A stretch of 64,000 bases of DNA from Methanothrix sp. (GTDB lineage: Archaea; Halobacteriota; Methanosarcinia; Methanotrichales; Methanotrichaceae). The stretch spans positions 1 to 64,000 of the forward strand of contig JAPKXZ010000021.1 of assembly GCA_026394555.1 (NCBI GenBank), in the 5' to 3' direction. Both the position numbers and the translations under genes were made by a program. The notes beneath the pieces were generated by a model, which was not told the DNA's origin, ran no database searches, and saw only the letters and a program-made list of their open reading frames with translations. Positions 38,419-49,002 of this stretch are shown here, in pieces (positions within the stretch are counted from its first letter, which is position 1; the number at the start of each line of letters is the position of its first letter).

Positions 38419-39363
38419 ATGAGATATCTTATGCTTTTGGCGCTGACCCTGCTGCTCTGCTGCTCTGCAGCTCTCGGCCAGACTAACAACACCACTTTAG
38501 ATGATTTAATGACCTGTGCATTGCAGTCTCTGGTGGTCGATTCTTCTGCCAATCTCGGGTCCTACCGCTTTTCCCTGGAGATGGAGCAGAAAGTAGATCT
38601 GATCAACCTTACCTCGGGTGATGCCCAGAAACTCCACACGCGCTCTTTCGGCTACGGCATGGCCAACATGACCGATCGTGCTCTAAAGCTGTCCATGGCC
38701 TCCCTCTCCTACGCAAAGGGCGATGAGGATAACACCAGCGCCATTGCGCTGGAAGAGTATCTTATCAACGACACCCTCTACCTCAAGGTCGATGGAAACT
38801 GGACGGTCATGAAGATGCCCGACGTGGCTAATGCCTGGTCAAGGCAGAACACAATGACCCAGCAGCTTGAAATCTTCAATCAGTCTCGCCTCACCCTGAT
38901 CGGCTCGGAGAAGGTGGAGGGAGTGGACTGCTACATGGTTCGGGCGGAGATGGATCTGAGCAAAGTGGCCAATCAGCTCGCCGGAGATGTGCCTTCTCTT
39001 GTGCCCATGCAGAGCATGAACTACACTGAACTCTTCCGCAATATGAGACTGGACGTTCACTATTGGATCACCAAAGATACTCACCTTCTCAAGAAGACGG
39101 ATGTAACGGAGGTCTTCACAGTGACCCCGCAGTCTTTGGGCCTGCCTGCAAACGAGTCAATGGAGATGCAAATAAATTCTGAGGTATCCATACTCTTCGA
39201 GGACTTTAATGAAAGCGTGAATGTCAAGCTTCCGGCTGAGGCAATGAAGGCCCAGTCCTTTCCATCGGGTTTAATGGTCTCCAGAGAAGCAGTTCCCGTT
39301 GTGCCAGCGAGCAATGAGACGATGACTAAAAATAATACCACTCAGGCCGCCGCGACTGCCTGA
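38419..39363 (+). CDS. Secreted protein of unknown function (LppX/DUF6612-like)
   Basis: From ATG 38419 the 314-residue product has a signal peptide (RYLMLLALTLLLCCSAALGQ). The mature part resembles archaeal outer-surface proteins of the LolA/LppX-like half-barrel type: EMEQKVDLINLT, EEYLINDTLYLKVDGNWTVMKMP, GVDCYMVRAEMDLS and VHYWITKDTHLLKKTDVTE. Relatives may carry lipids, but the archaeal role is unknown. Many N-x-S/T sites suggest glycosylation. The gene's last codons form the left arm of a 17-bp terminator hairpin. Confidence 0.65.
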   Translation: MRYLMLLALTLLLCCSAALGQTNNTTLDDLMTCALQSLVVDSSANLGSYRFSLEMEQKVDLINLTSGDAQKLHTRSFGYGMANMTDRALKLSMASLSYAKGDEDNTSAIALEEYLINDTLYLKVDGNWTVMKMPDVANAWSRQNTMTQQLEIFNQSRLTLIGSEKVEGVDCYMVRAEMDLSKVANQLAGDVPSLVPMQSMNYTELFRNMRLDVHYWITKDTHLLKKTDVTEVFTVTPQSLGLPANESMEMQINSEVSILFEDFNESVNVKLPAEAMKAQSFPSGLMVSREAVPVVPASNETMTKNNTTQAAATA

Positions 39364-39374
39364 GTGGTATTATT
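39331..39374. terminator. 17-bp bidirectional hairpin spanning a stop codon
   Basis: AATAATACCACTCAGGC and GCCTGAGTGGTATTATT are exact complements with a 10-nt loop, so the last ten codons and stop of the secreted-protein gene lie inside the stem. It ends five bases from the convergent ribC stop and has A/T-rich flanks on both sides, so it can terminate both genes. Confidence 0.75.
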
Positions 39375-39378
39375 TAAT

Positions 39379-40855
<1,477 letters not shown>

Positions 40856-40858
40856 GTA

Positions 40859-41779
40859 TTAATTGCCTTCCACTATTCGTTTGCGTGCTATTTCAACATA
40901 TTCCGGTTTTAATTCAATGCCAACAAATCTTCGATTTAGCTCAAGACATACAACTCCAACTGTGCCGGAACCGAAAAATGGGTCCAGCACAATGTCATTT
41001 TCATTTGCGCTTGCCAGGATACATGGCCTTACCAGTTCCTTGGGAAATGATGCAAAGTGCGCATAATGGTAGGGTTCAGTATTTATGGACCAAACGGTGC
41101 GACGGTTGCGAAAGCCGTTCTTGGACTTGGAAGGTTCAACAAGCTCATCGTAAACATAATTGTATTTCTCAGATTTGGAGAGGAGAAACATATACTCATG
41201 GCAGCGCGTGGGCCGGTCTTTGACGGATTCCGGTTGGCAGTTCGGCTTATGCCAGATGATATCCGAGCGCAAATACCATCCATCTGATTGCAGGGCAAAA
41301 GCCAGTCTCCAGGGGATGCCGATCAGATCTTTGGGTTTCAATCCCTGGGGGGTCGGGGGCCGGTAGCTCATAGCCCTTGCAGGATTCTTCCGGTCTGCGT
41401 CTCGCCAGGCGCGGTTGCCGCTGGTGTATGAATCACCAATATTGAGCCATAAAGTACCGTCTTGTGTAAGAGTGCGTTTGACTTCTCTGAATACTCGCAC
41501 TAAATTTTCTATATAATCCAGCATCTCTGGTTCTGCGCCGATTTGATGAGGATCTCCATAGTCTCTGAGGCCCCAATAAGGTGGACTTGTAACGCAACAT
41601 TTAAAATAATTTTCTTTAAATTTCATGAGGTTTTCTAATGCATCGCCCCGTATGATCAATGAATCAAAATCTTGATTGGAATAATTTGAGGTTAGGGTTA
41701 CCTTCTGTGATGCGGGAAACCTTGGGCCGATGCGGGGCATTGATTTTATGCATACGTCGTCTTCTATTATTTGGCACAT
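40859..41779 (-). CDS. DNA methyltransferase (N4-cytosine / N6-adenine class)
   Basis: The catalytic motif TSPPYWGLRDYGD is near residue 64 and the SAM-binding motif DPFFGSGTVGVVCLELNRRFVGIELKPEYVEIA is near the C-terminus, giving the beta-class order. The SPPYW form is typical of N4-cytosine enzymes. NIGDSYTSGNR and WHKPNCQPESVKDRPTRCHEYMFLLSKS are also common in this group. It protects host DNA from the adjacent XcyI-like nuclease. The first 14 residues are weakly supported and translation could start at the internal ATG (MPRIGP). Confidence 0.9.
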   Translation of the reverse strand: MCQIIEDDVCIKSMPRIGPRFPASQKVTLTSNYSNQDFDSLIIRGDALENLMKFKENYFKCCVTSPPYWGLRDYGDPHQIGAEPEMLDYIENLVRVFREVKRTLTQDGTLWLNIGDSYTSGNRAWRDADRKNPARAMSYRPPTPQGLKPKDLIGIPWRLAFALQSDGWYLRSDIIWHKPNCQPESVKDRPTRCHEYMFLLSKSEKYNYVYDELVEPSKSKNGFRNRRTVWSINTEPYHYAHFASFPKELVRPCILASANENDIVLDPFFGSGTVGVVCLELNRRFVGIELKPEYVEIARKRIVEGN

Positions 41780-42032
41780 ATCTGATCTGTTGCAATCCTC
41801 TGGTATCGTGGCATTAGGTGTAATGGTTTATGAAAGTTCTTAGGCTTATCGGTCTGCTCGCAGCGCAAAACCAGCTAACGCTAAGGTAGCTTCAACCGAC
41901 ACAGTTATTAAGGGGTAATTGGTTTGCTGATGGCTCGTGGCCTGGGGCGGCTTTTTGTTACAATCTCCCTCCTTTACCTTTTGCAGCCTCGGGCCCTTTC
42001 CTCCTTTCCATCCAATGGCAGTTCTTTGCAGA

Positions 42033-43667
42033 TCAATTTGTCGGATGAGGCTGGCAAAGCTCCTCAATCATTTCTGCCTGCGCGATCACTTTTGCAAAGT
42101 TGGTTGCCGACCTTCCCCAGGCAGTCGCCTTTGCAGAACCATTTCTCTCCAGCACGGCCAGGTCAAGCCACCAAATCGCTTCCCAGTAATTGTTTTCCGC
42201 CTCCGCCCATAAATTTGCGGCCTTTTCCGGCGGCTGCTTTCCCATCCCCTGGACCGTCATCCACATGACCGCCGATGCATCCTCTTTGAGGTCAAATACG
42301 AGGTCTTCCGGCCTTTTTCCTAAGGTAAAGTTGACATAAGTTCCTGTCTGGCCGCTGGCCAGAGTGCCCCAGTAGGGCATGTTGGGATTTCCCGTGCAGA
42401 TGGAGACTTTATGATCGCTGGGAATGGCTATTGCCGAATAAAGGGTAGCAACATCAGGGCGGAAGCGGTTGATGGTATTGGTGCTCCAGGGATCGTCAAG
42501 ATGCCATTGTTTCCCATCCCACCAATCGGTTAACGAGAAAGCCTGCACGGCTGTTGTATAGTTGAATCTGCCCTGCTGGTCGGCGATCATCTTCTCGGCG
42601 GTGATGTATCGATAATAGCTGGAGGGGTAGTACTTTTGTGGGTCCCAAATCGGTTGAGAGGGTTTCATATTGGGATTGAGATAATGGTTGGTCACCACCA
42701 GATAATCCGACTCATTGTTGTCCCCGGCTCGGCGCAGGGCATATCTGGCCCGGGTGGCCTCCAGAACCGTGGCGTTGCCCCCGGCATCAAGTAGGAGGTG
42801 GTTAAGTCCGAACATGCGGGTCGAGTTGATGAGGAAACTTTCCGCCTGGGGGGCGGTGTCGCAGGTCATGGCCACGTAGGGCAGCTCCAAAAAGCCGGTA
42901 ATGCCGGGGCCATTGTCGCCGGGACCCTTCTGTGGCGCTGCTGCCATGATGTATATCAATCCCTTATCGTTGAAGGCAGAGTTGCTTCCTGTTCGCCCTG
43001 CCCCGGAGGGAATGATGCAGGAATTACCTGAATTTGGATATAGAGCCAGGAGCACCGGGTAGGAGTTAGAGGGCAGATGATAGTAATCAAAATTTGTCCC
43101 CGCGATCATACCTCTGCCGGTGGCGTTGCCGAAGGCGGCTATGGCCGTGCAATGATCGGGAGGCTCCGGACCCTGCCGTCCGCCCCAGTAGAGCATCACC
43201 ACCGGGTCATCCGGGCCGAACTGCAAACCCTGATCGTTCATGGCATCGGCCATACCACGGAAGAATAAGCCAAAATTAAATTGGGGCAGTTCTCTTGTGA
43301 TATATTGCCGGTATTCCTGGCAGGTCTGCAGGATCTCTGGCGATGAGTTCTTTGAGAGAGCACTGGCCCAGGCAGCGTCCCGCACGATTGCAATGTAATC
43401 TTTGGCCTGAAGGGCATACTGATATCCCATCTCATAGGGGTCTCCCTGCAGCACGACAATAGGCATTATGCCCGGTGGGGGGATATAAGATTTTGATGAT
43501 ATGCACACGGATGGATCAGAATTAGTGGGAATTATCTTTTCCATATTTTCTGCATTTGCGAATCCTGGCAAAGAACAGGAAACGAAGATACAGAGCAGGA
43601 CAAGAGCTGATTGAAGGGAGCATTTCCGGGAATTTTGTCTGTACATACTACGAGGTAACGTCTGCAT
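42033..43667 (-). CDS. Secreted C45-type Ntn-hydrolase (acyltransferase-like)
   Basis: A signal peptide (ALVLLCIFVSCSLPGFANA) precedes a domain matching the C45 / linear-amide C-N hydrolase group. GDPYEMGYQYALQAKDYI lies upstream of the probable self-cleavage site before the Cys of DHCTAIAAFGNAT, and GMIAGTNFDYYHLP and GSNSAFNDKGL follow. These enzymes process themselves to expose an N-terminal Cys and cut linear amide bonds. At 544 residues it is longer than classic acyl-CoA:6-APA acyltransferase (about 350). Export by a methanogen is unusual; the substrate might be a cell-surface amide. Confidence 0.8.
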   Translation of the reverse strand: MQTLPRSMYRQNSRKCSLQSALVLLCIFVSCSLPGFANAENMEKIIPTNSDPSVCISSKSYIPPPGIMPIVVLQGDPYEMGYQYALQAKDYIAIVRDAAWASALSKNSSPEILQTCQEYRQYITRELPQFNFGLFFRGMADAMNDQGLQFGPDDPVVMLYWGGRQGPEPPDHCTAIAAFGNATGRGMIAGTNFDYYHLPSNSYPVLLALYPNSGNSCIIPSGAGRTGSNSAFNDKGLIYIMAAAPQKGPGDNGPGITGFLELPYVAMTCDTAPQAESFLINSTRMFGLNHLLLDAGGNATVLEATRARYALRRAGDNNESDYLVVTNHYLNPNMKPSQPIWDPQKYYPSSYYRYITAEKMIADQQGRFNYTTAVQAFSLTDWWDGKQWHLDDPWSTNTINRFRPDVATLYSAIAIPSDHKVSICTGNPNMPYWGTLASGQTGTYVNFTLGKRPEDLVFDLKEDASAVMWMTVQGMGKQPPEKAANLWAEAENNYWEAIWWLDLAVLERNGSAKATAWGRSATNFAKVIAQAEMIEELCQPHPTN

Positions 43668-43727
43668 TCAATAAAATTCTTTTGAGTGACGATCGCTCTT
43701 GGCACCGCCTTCTCTTGTATTCATAGC

Positions 43728-45479
43728 TCATCCGCAGTACTTGCACCCCGGCACCGTTTCTCCGTGCCCCTGGTAGAGTACTTGACTGCGGCTGCCATAG
43801 CGAAATACCGTCACGCCCTTGCACCCCAGGTCGTAAGCCAGATTGTACACATTCAACACATCGTCCACCGTGGCGCTTTCGGGCAGGTTGACCGTCTTGG
43901 AGACGGCGTTGTCCGTGTATTTCTGGAAGGCGGCCTGGATGCGCACATGCTGCTCGGCAGGGATGTCCAGAGCCGTGACGAAGAGCTCTTTCAGATCCTG
44001 GGGTAAGCCCGCCATATCCGCAGCCGAGCCCTTTCTGGCCAGCTCCGCTTTCAGCTCAGGAGTGTAGATGCCGCGCGCCACTGCTGCGTCCTCAAAGAGG
44101 GACGAGACCTCCAAAAGCCGCGCGCCCTCCAGCACCCGGCGCACAAAGGCCAGAGCAAAGAGGGGCTCAATGCCGCTGGAGGTCCCCGCGATGATGCTGA
44201 TGGTGCCCGTGGGCGCAATGGTGGTCACGGTTGCATTTCTCATGGCGCTCCAGCTCTTGAGCCGGGACTCTTCGAAAAGGGGAAAGGAGCCGCGCTCTTC
44301 GCCCAGGCGGGCTGACGCCTCGCGCGCTGCCTGGGTGATAAATTTCATGACCACTTCTGCCAGGCGCACGGATTCCTGAGAGTTGTAGGAGATATTCATC
44401 AAAATCAGCATCTCGGCAAAGCCCATCACCCCCAGACCGATCTTTCGCGACTGCAAGGTGGTCTCTTCGATTTGCTGCAAAGGATAGCAGTTCATATCGA
44501 TGACATCGTCCAGGAAGCGCACGGCCAATGAGACCAGCTCCATAAGTCGTTCCCAGTTCATCTCACCCCTCACCACCAGCTTGGCGAGATTGATGGACCC
44601 CAGATTGCAGGACTCGAAAGGCAGCAAGGGCTGCTCGCCGCAGGGATTGGTGCTCTCAATAAGGCCTGGCAGAGGGTGAGCGGCATTGATGCGATCGATG
44701 AAGATCATGCCCGGATCGCCACCTTGCCAGGCAGAGTTAGCGATGCAGTCCATTGTCTTTGCGGCATTGATCCGGCCTGTGGCCTGCTCTGTTCGCGGAT
44801 TGATCAGCTCGATCTCTCCGCCCTGCCGCGCCCTGCGCATGAATTCATCCGTTGCCGCCACCGAGATGTTGAAGTTCTCCAAGAACCCCGGCTTTTCCTT
44901 AGCCTGGATGAACTCCAGAATGTCAGGGTGATCGACGCGTAGCGTAGCCATGTTGGCGCCCCGGCGGCGGCCTCCCTGCTTGATCACATCCGTGGCCGTG
45001 TCGAAGATGCGCATGAAGGATACCGGGCCGCTGGCCACGCCGCCCGTCGCGCGCACCACATCATTTTTAGGCCGCAGCCGGGAGAAGGAGAAGCCCGTGC
45101 CTCCTCCACTCTGGTGGATGAGGGCCATGCACTTCAGAGCCTCGAAGATACCGGCGAGAGAGTCCACTACGGGCAGGACGAAGCAGGCGGACAACTGCCC
45201 CTGCGGCAGGCCGGCGTTCATGAGCGTGGGGGAGTTAGGCAGAAATTCCATCCTTTGCATCATCGTTAAAAATTTTCTGCGGAAAATTTTTTCATTGCCT
45301 CCCTGCTTTATCTCAGCTTGCGAGACATGAGCGGCCACACGCAGGAACATCTCTCCCGGCGTCTCCATTACCAGGCCGCGCTCGTCGCGACATAGATATC
45401 TCTTCTTGAGAACTTCGGCGGCGTTGGCAGACAGATTCTGGCTAGCAATGACTGCTGCAATCTTCTCCTCTTTTATCAT
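43728..45479 (-). CDS. nrdJ: Adenosylcobalamin-dependent ribonucleotide reductase (class II)
   Basis: The 583-residue protein shows the ribonucleotide-reductase barrel: [38 protein letters not shown], the active-site loop [46 protein letters not shown] and the C-terminal redox tail GCKYCG. It makes deoxyribonucleotides using B12 and works with or without oxygen. It is compact, lacking an ATP-cone allosteric domain at the N-terminus. The gene stands alone between the C45 gene and a repeat cluster. Confidence 0.93.
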   Translation of the reverse strand: MIKEEKIAAVIASQNLSANAAEVLKKRYLCRDERGLVMETPGEMFLRVAAHVSQAEIKQGGNEKIFRRKFLTMMQRMEFLPNSPTLMNAGLPQGQLSACFVLPVVDSLAGIFEALKCMALIHQSGGGTGFSFSRLRPKNDVVRATGGVASGPVSFMRIFDTATDVIKQGGRRRGANMATLRVDHPDILEFIQAKEKPGFLENFNISVAATDEFMRRARQGGEIELINPRTEQATGRINAAKTMDCIANSAWQGGDPGMIFIDRINAAHPLPGLIESTNPCGEQPLLPFESCNLGSINLAKLVVRGEMNWERLMELVSLAVRFLDDVIDMNCYPLQQIEETTLQSRKIGLGVMGFAEMLILMNISYNSQESVRLAEVVMKFITQAAREASARLGEERGSFPLFEESRLKSWSAMRNATVTTIAPTGTISIIAGTSSGIEPLFALAFVRRVLEGARLLEVSSLFEDAAVARGIYTPELKAELARKGSAADMAGLPQDLKELFVTALDIPAEQHVRIQAAFQKYTDNAVSKTVNLPESATVDDVLNVYNLAYDLGCKGVTVFRYGSRSQVLYQGHGETVPGCKYCG

Positions 45480-45568
45480 CCCGGTGTCCCAGTAATGCTA
45501 TCATGCAGAATCGATTTAAACATAAGTGTCCGATACTGTAGCAGAACACATAAGAGCTTCATCATTGA

Positions 45569-45627
45569 CTTCTTCGCGCCCTTCGCGGCTTCGCGCGAGA
45601 TCCCGGTTCACGCGAAGGCGCGAAAGG
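45569..45627. repeat. Dispersed GC-rich repeat (GCGAAG family)
   Basis: The stretch TTCGCGCCCTTCGCGGCTTCGCG is followed by TTCACGCGAAGGCGCGAAAGG in opposite orientation. About 33 nt (45570-45602) recur almost exactly in reverse complement at 60266-60298. It lies between divergent nrdJ and cooC. Confidence 0.75.
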
Positions 45628-45668
45628 TTTCCGAATAAGACCCAATCACTCTCAAGAGGTTCATAAAA

Positions 45669-46439
45669 ATGAAAATTGCAATCTCAGGAAAAGGCGGTGT
45701 GGGCAAGACCACCCTGGCCGGCACCTTAGCCCGTCTCTTTGCCCGCGACGGCTACAATGTTCTAGCTATTGACGCGGACCCGAGCATGAACCTGGGCTCA
45801 GCTCTGGGCATCCCTAATTTGCCCAAGCCCGTCACCGAGCACAAAGACTTGGTCGAGGAGCGGGCGGGCATGCCGGGCGGCATGTTCAAGATGAATCCCA
45901 AGGTCGACGACGTGGTGGCCATGTGCGGCTGCATCGGTCCCGATAATGTCAAGCTGGTGGTCATGGGCACCATCGATTCCGGCGGCTCGGGCTGCATGTG
46001 TCCCGCCAATGCCTTTGTCAAAGCACTCATCAGGCACGTCATCGTCCGGGAAAAGGATCTGGTGATCATGGATATGGAAGCGGGCATCGAGCACTTAGGC
46101 CGGGCCACGGCTCGCGGGGTCGATGCCATGATCGCTGTGGTAGAACCGGGCATGAGATCCATTGAGACTGTGGAGAGGATAATGCATCTGGGCAAGGAGA
46201 TCGGCATTACCAGGTACTTTGCCGTCATAAACAAGGCCGATGACCCGGGTCCCGTGGCCGAGAAGCTGGCCTTGATGGGCATACCGGTCCTGGGGACCAT
46301 TCCCTTTGACAAATGCCTGGTAGAAGCGGACCTGGCAGGCAAGCCGCCCATTGATGTGAATTGTCCGGCCATAGAATCCATACGAAAGATAAAGACCAAA
46401 TTAGAAGAGATGTTCGGCGAAAAAAAGAAGCAGGCCTAG
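45669..46439 (+). CDS. CooC-type nickel-insertion ATPase for CO dehydrogenase
   Basis: The P-loop GKGGVGKTTLAG is at residues 7-18 in MinD-like context (AIDADPSMNLGSALGIP). The CooC metal-binding pair C109-M-C111 (GSGCMCPANA) and an additional CGC at 86-88 are present. CooC is a homodimeric ATPase that helps load nickel into the C-cluster of CO dehydrogenase, here probably the acetyl-CoA decarbonylase/synthase complex. No cdh gene is in the window. Its 3' end overlaps the convergent purM end. Confidence 0.9.
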   Translation: MKIAISGKGGVGKTTLAGTLARLFARDGYNVLAIDADPSMNLGSALGIPNLPKPVTEHKDLVEERAGMPGGMFKMNPKVDDVVAMCGCIGPDNVKLVVMGTIDSGGSGCMCPANAFVKALIRHVIVREKDLVIMDMEAGIEHLGRATARGVDAMIAVVEPGMRSIETVERIMHLGKEIGITRYFAVINKADDPGPVAEKLALMGIPVLGTIPFDKCLVEADLAGKPPIDVNCPAIESIRKIKTKLEEMFGEKKKQA

Positions 46440-46456
46440 AAGGTCATGCGGCCTGC
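46430..46456. terminator. Shared hairpin over the convergent cooC and purM stops
   Basis: GCAGGCC and GGCCTGC form a 7-bp stem (9 with flanking AA/TT) with a 13-nt loop. The stop codons of both genes lie inside. TTTT follows on the plus strand and a T-run follows on the minus strand. Confidence 0.7.
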
Positions 46457-47431
46457 TTTTATTCCCTCTTTTACAATCGATCCGATTACCTTTGCGCCCG
46501 GCCCCATGATACTGCAGGCCTTTTGGGACTCATCTTCGGCTACTACGACCACGAAGCCCATGCCCATGTTGAAGGTGCGGTACATCTCGGCAAGATCCAC
46601 ATTGCCCAGCTCCTGCAGGAAGCGGAAGATGGATTGCGGTTCCAGGGGATCGGTGATCTCAAAGCCGAGCGCTGAGATGCGGCGCAGCTTGAGAAGGCCC
46701 GAGCCGGTGATGTGGGCGAGGCCATGCACATCGCACTCCTGCACCAGTTTCACGATCTCGGGATAGATCCGGGTGGGTGTGAGTAGCTCCTCTCCAATGG
46801 TATTCTTCCCGCCGGGCATCCGGTCGAAGTAGGTGTACTTAGACTCGGCAATGATGCGCCGGGCCAAAGTATAGCCGTTGCTGTGCAGGCCGCTGCTGGG
46901 CACGCCCACCAGAGCATCACCCAGTTGGATCTTCTCGCCCGTCACAACTTTGTCCTTGTCCACGACGCCGATGGCGGTGCCGGCCAGGTCGAAGCCCCGA
47001 ATGATCTGTGGCAAGGAAGCTGTCTCCCCTCCCACGATGGTCATATTGGATATCTCGGCGCCGCGGGCCAAGCCTATCGCAATTTGCCCCGCACGCTCTG
47101 GGTCCACTTTTTCTACAGCCAGATAGTCCACAAAGGCGATGGGCTCGGCCCCGATAGCATAAAGGTCGTTGACATTCATGGCGATGCAGTCGATGCCGAT
47201 CGTATCCCACTTGGAAATAGCATTGGCAATGAGGACCTTGGAGCCCACACCATCCGTGGTCATGGCCAGGGCAAAGCTGCCCATATCCAGGAGTCCGGCG
47301 TAGTGGCCGATTTCAGTCATGGGCGCTCCGAAGCCTTTGCGTTTCGTCGTCAGCACGGCCTTCATGGCATCAATGGATCTGTTCTCCTGGTGAATATCCA
47401 CGCCCGCCTCTGCGTACGTCAGCCCCTTCAT
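46436..47431 (-). CDS. purM: Phosphoribosylformylglycinamidine cyclo-ligase
   Basis: The 331-residue protein has the PurM signatures TYAEAGVDIHQENRSIDAM, TDGVGSKVLIAN, CIAMNVNDLYAIGAEPIAFVDYLA, GGETASLPQII and VGVPSSGLHSNGYTLARRI. It closes the imidazole ring to give AIR in purine synthesis. Its start overlaps the aspartate kinase stop by 4 nt, an unusual pairing of purine and amino acid synthesis in one transcript. Confidence 0.95.
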   Translation of the reverse strand: MKGLTYAEAGVDIHQENRSIDAMKAVLTTKRKGFGAPMTEIGHYAGLLDMGSFALAMTTDGVGSKVLIANAISKWDTIGIDCIAMNVNDLYAIGAEPIAFVDYLAVEKVDPERAGQIAIGLARGAEISNMTIVGGETASLPQIIRGFDLAGTAIGVVDKDKVVTGEKIQLGDALVGVPSSGLHSNGYTLARRIIAESKYTYFDRMPGGKNTIGEELLTPTRIYPEIVKLVQECDVHGLAHITGSGLLKLRRISALGFEITDPLEPQSIFRFLQELGNVDLAEMYRTFNMGMGFVVVVAEDESQKACSIMGPGAKVIGSIVKEGIKAGRMTF

Positions 47432-48822
47432 GCTTCTCCTCCCAGGCCAAACTCACGGTGCAGCTCTCTTACCGCCTGCTCGGCGTCCTTGGAGGCGACA
47501 ACGAAGGAGATGTTAAGCTGACCCGATGCCTGGCTGATCATGACCACATTTATCTTGGCCGCGCCCATGGCCTTGAAGACGCGCGCGGCAACGCCCGGTG
47601 TGCCTGCCATTCCTGCGCCAACTACTGCCACGGCAGAGACATCATGATCGTGAGAGATATCTTTGACCAGATCTCTGGGAAACTCTGCTCTCAGGGCGTC
47701 CTCGGCCTTCTCCACCTGCCGCTCCTCAATGATCATGGAGATATTGACCTCCGACGATCCCTGGCTGATCATGACGATATTGATGCCGGCCTTGGCCAGA
47801 GCAGAAAAAGCGCGGGCGGCGACGCCCAGCGTTCCAATCATGCCTGCGCCGGAGATGTTGAGCAGGGCCACATTCTTGTGCAACGTCACTGCCTTTATCA
47901 CATCTGCTTTGGGTACAACTTCATGCACAATTAGTGTACCAGGAGCATCGGGATCGAAGGTGCATTTTACGCGCACAGGGATGTCCTTTCGGATGGCAGG
48001 CTCAATGGAGCGGGGGTGCAATACCTTGGCCCCAAAGTTAGACAGCTCCATGGCCTCCCGGTAAGAAATCGAGGGGATGGACCTGGCCTCGGGCACGATC
48101 TTGGGATCGGTAGTCATGATGCCATAGGTCTCCTTCCAGAACCAGATCTCATCGGCATCAATGGCCGCCCCGATGAGCGAGGCGGACAGATCCGAGCCGC
48201 CCCGTCCTAAGGTTGTGATTGTGCCTTTTTCGTCCTTGGCAATGAAGCCGGTGACCACGGGAACGCCTTTGAGCGGCAAGAGCCTTTGGGGAATCAAATT
48301 GTAGGTCTTTTCCAGGGGCCTGCTGTCGCCATAGTTGCTGTCTGTGACGATTCCTGCCTCTGAGCCGGTATAGTGCTGAGAAGGTATGCCCATATCTCTT
48401 AAGACTCCGGCCAGAATGGGCGCCGCCAGTTGCTCGCCATAGCTGGATATATAATCCAAAGAGCGTGCAGTAAGCTCACCCAGGTAGCAGATGCCGATGT
48501 AGGCTTTCTCGAGCTCAGACAGCTTGTTAGATATCGTCTCACTGACCTCTTTGGCGATTTGAGGATCTTTTATGGCATCAGTTATGGCCTGATTGTGCCT
48601 ATCCGTGAGCTTCTCCATGAAATCGATCACTTCTGAGACATTTCCCTCCTTTGCTGCTTTTTTGGCACAGGCCAAAAGGTCGTCAGTGACGCCTTGCAGG
48701 GCGGAAGTAACCAAAACGATCTCATTGTCGCGGCTAAAATGTGAGACCAGATCTCCTACATGCCGCAGTCTGTTTCCGTCAGCAACGGAAACACCACCAA
48801 ACTTCATTACCAAGCGCGCCAT
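47428..48822 (-). CDS. Aspartate kinase with two ACT domains
   Basis: The 464-residue enzyme has the kinase motif KFGGVSVADGNRLRHV and GRGGSDLSASLIGAAIDADEIWFWKETYGIMTTDP. Two ACT domains follow from about residue 305 (LLNISGAGMIGTLGVAARAF..., VAVVGAGMAGTPGVAARVF...). It phosphorylates aspartate, feeding lysine, threonine and methionine synthesis, and the ACT pair allows feedback by an amino acid, probably lysine or threonine. It is translationally coupled to purM. Confidence 0.93.
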   Translation of the reverse strand: MARLVMKFGGVSVADGNRLRHVGDLVSHFSRDNEIVLVTSALQGVTDDLLACAKKAAKEGNVSEVIDFMEKLTDRHNQAITDAIKDPQIAKEVSETISNKLSELEKAYIGICYLGELTARSLDYISSYGEQLAAPILAGVLRDMGIPSQHYTGSEAGIVTDSNYGDSRPLEKTYNLIPQRLLPLKGVPVVTGFIAKDEKGTITTLGRGGSDLSASLIGAAIDADEIWFWKETYGIMTTDPKIVPEARSIPSISYREAMELSNFGAKVLHPRSIEPAIRKDIPVRVKCTFDPDAPGTLIVHEVVPKADVIKAVTLHKNVALLNISGAGMIGTLGVAARAFSALAKAGINIVMISQGSSEVNISMIIEERQVEKAEDALRAEFPRDLVKDISHDHDVSAVAVVGAGMAGTPGVAARVFKAMGAAKINVVMISQASGQLNISFVVASKDAEQAVRELHREFGLGGEA

Positions 48823-48927
48823 CGTAAAAACCGTTGATCAGCTTTTCTCGCCGCGATTTAAGCTTTACCCATAATTATAATTTCGCGCCAAATTCGATTT
48901 TGAAACCGCCCTGAGATGGCCGAAGGC

Positions 48928-48937
48928 TTAAATAGAT
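48928..48937 (+). promoter_or_regulatory. TATA box upstream of EF-2
   Basis: GGCTTAAATAG lies about 75 nt before the ATG of EF-2 and about 100 nt after the divergent aspartate kinase start. It fits the archaeal TTTAAA/CTTAAA consensus. Confidence 0.5.
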
Positions 48938-49002
48938 TGAGTCCGAGGAATCTGAGTCCTAGTCTGGATTTAACATTTATCTTAAACTTCGCGAGGCGTA
49001 TT

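Noticed and set aside
48916-49002. N-terminal extension of EF-2
   Set aside because: Lies upstream of or across the TATA-like box; archaeal EF-2 begins with MGKRKK-type sequence at 49003.
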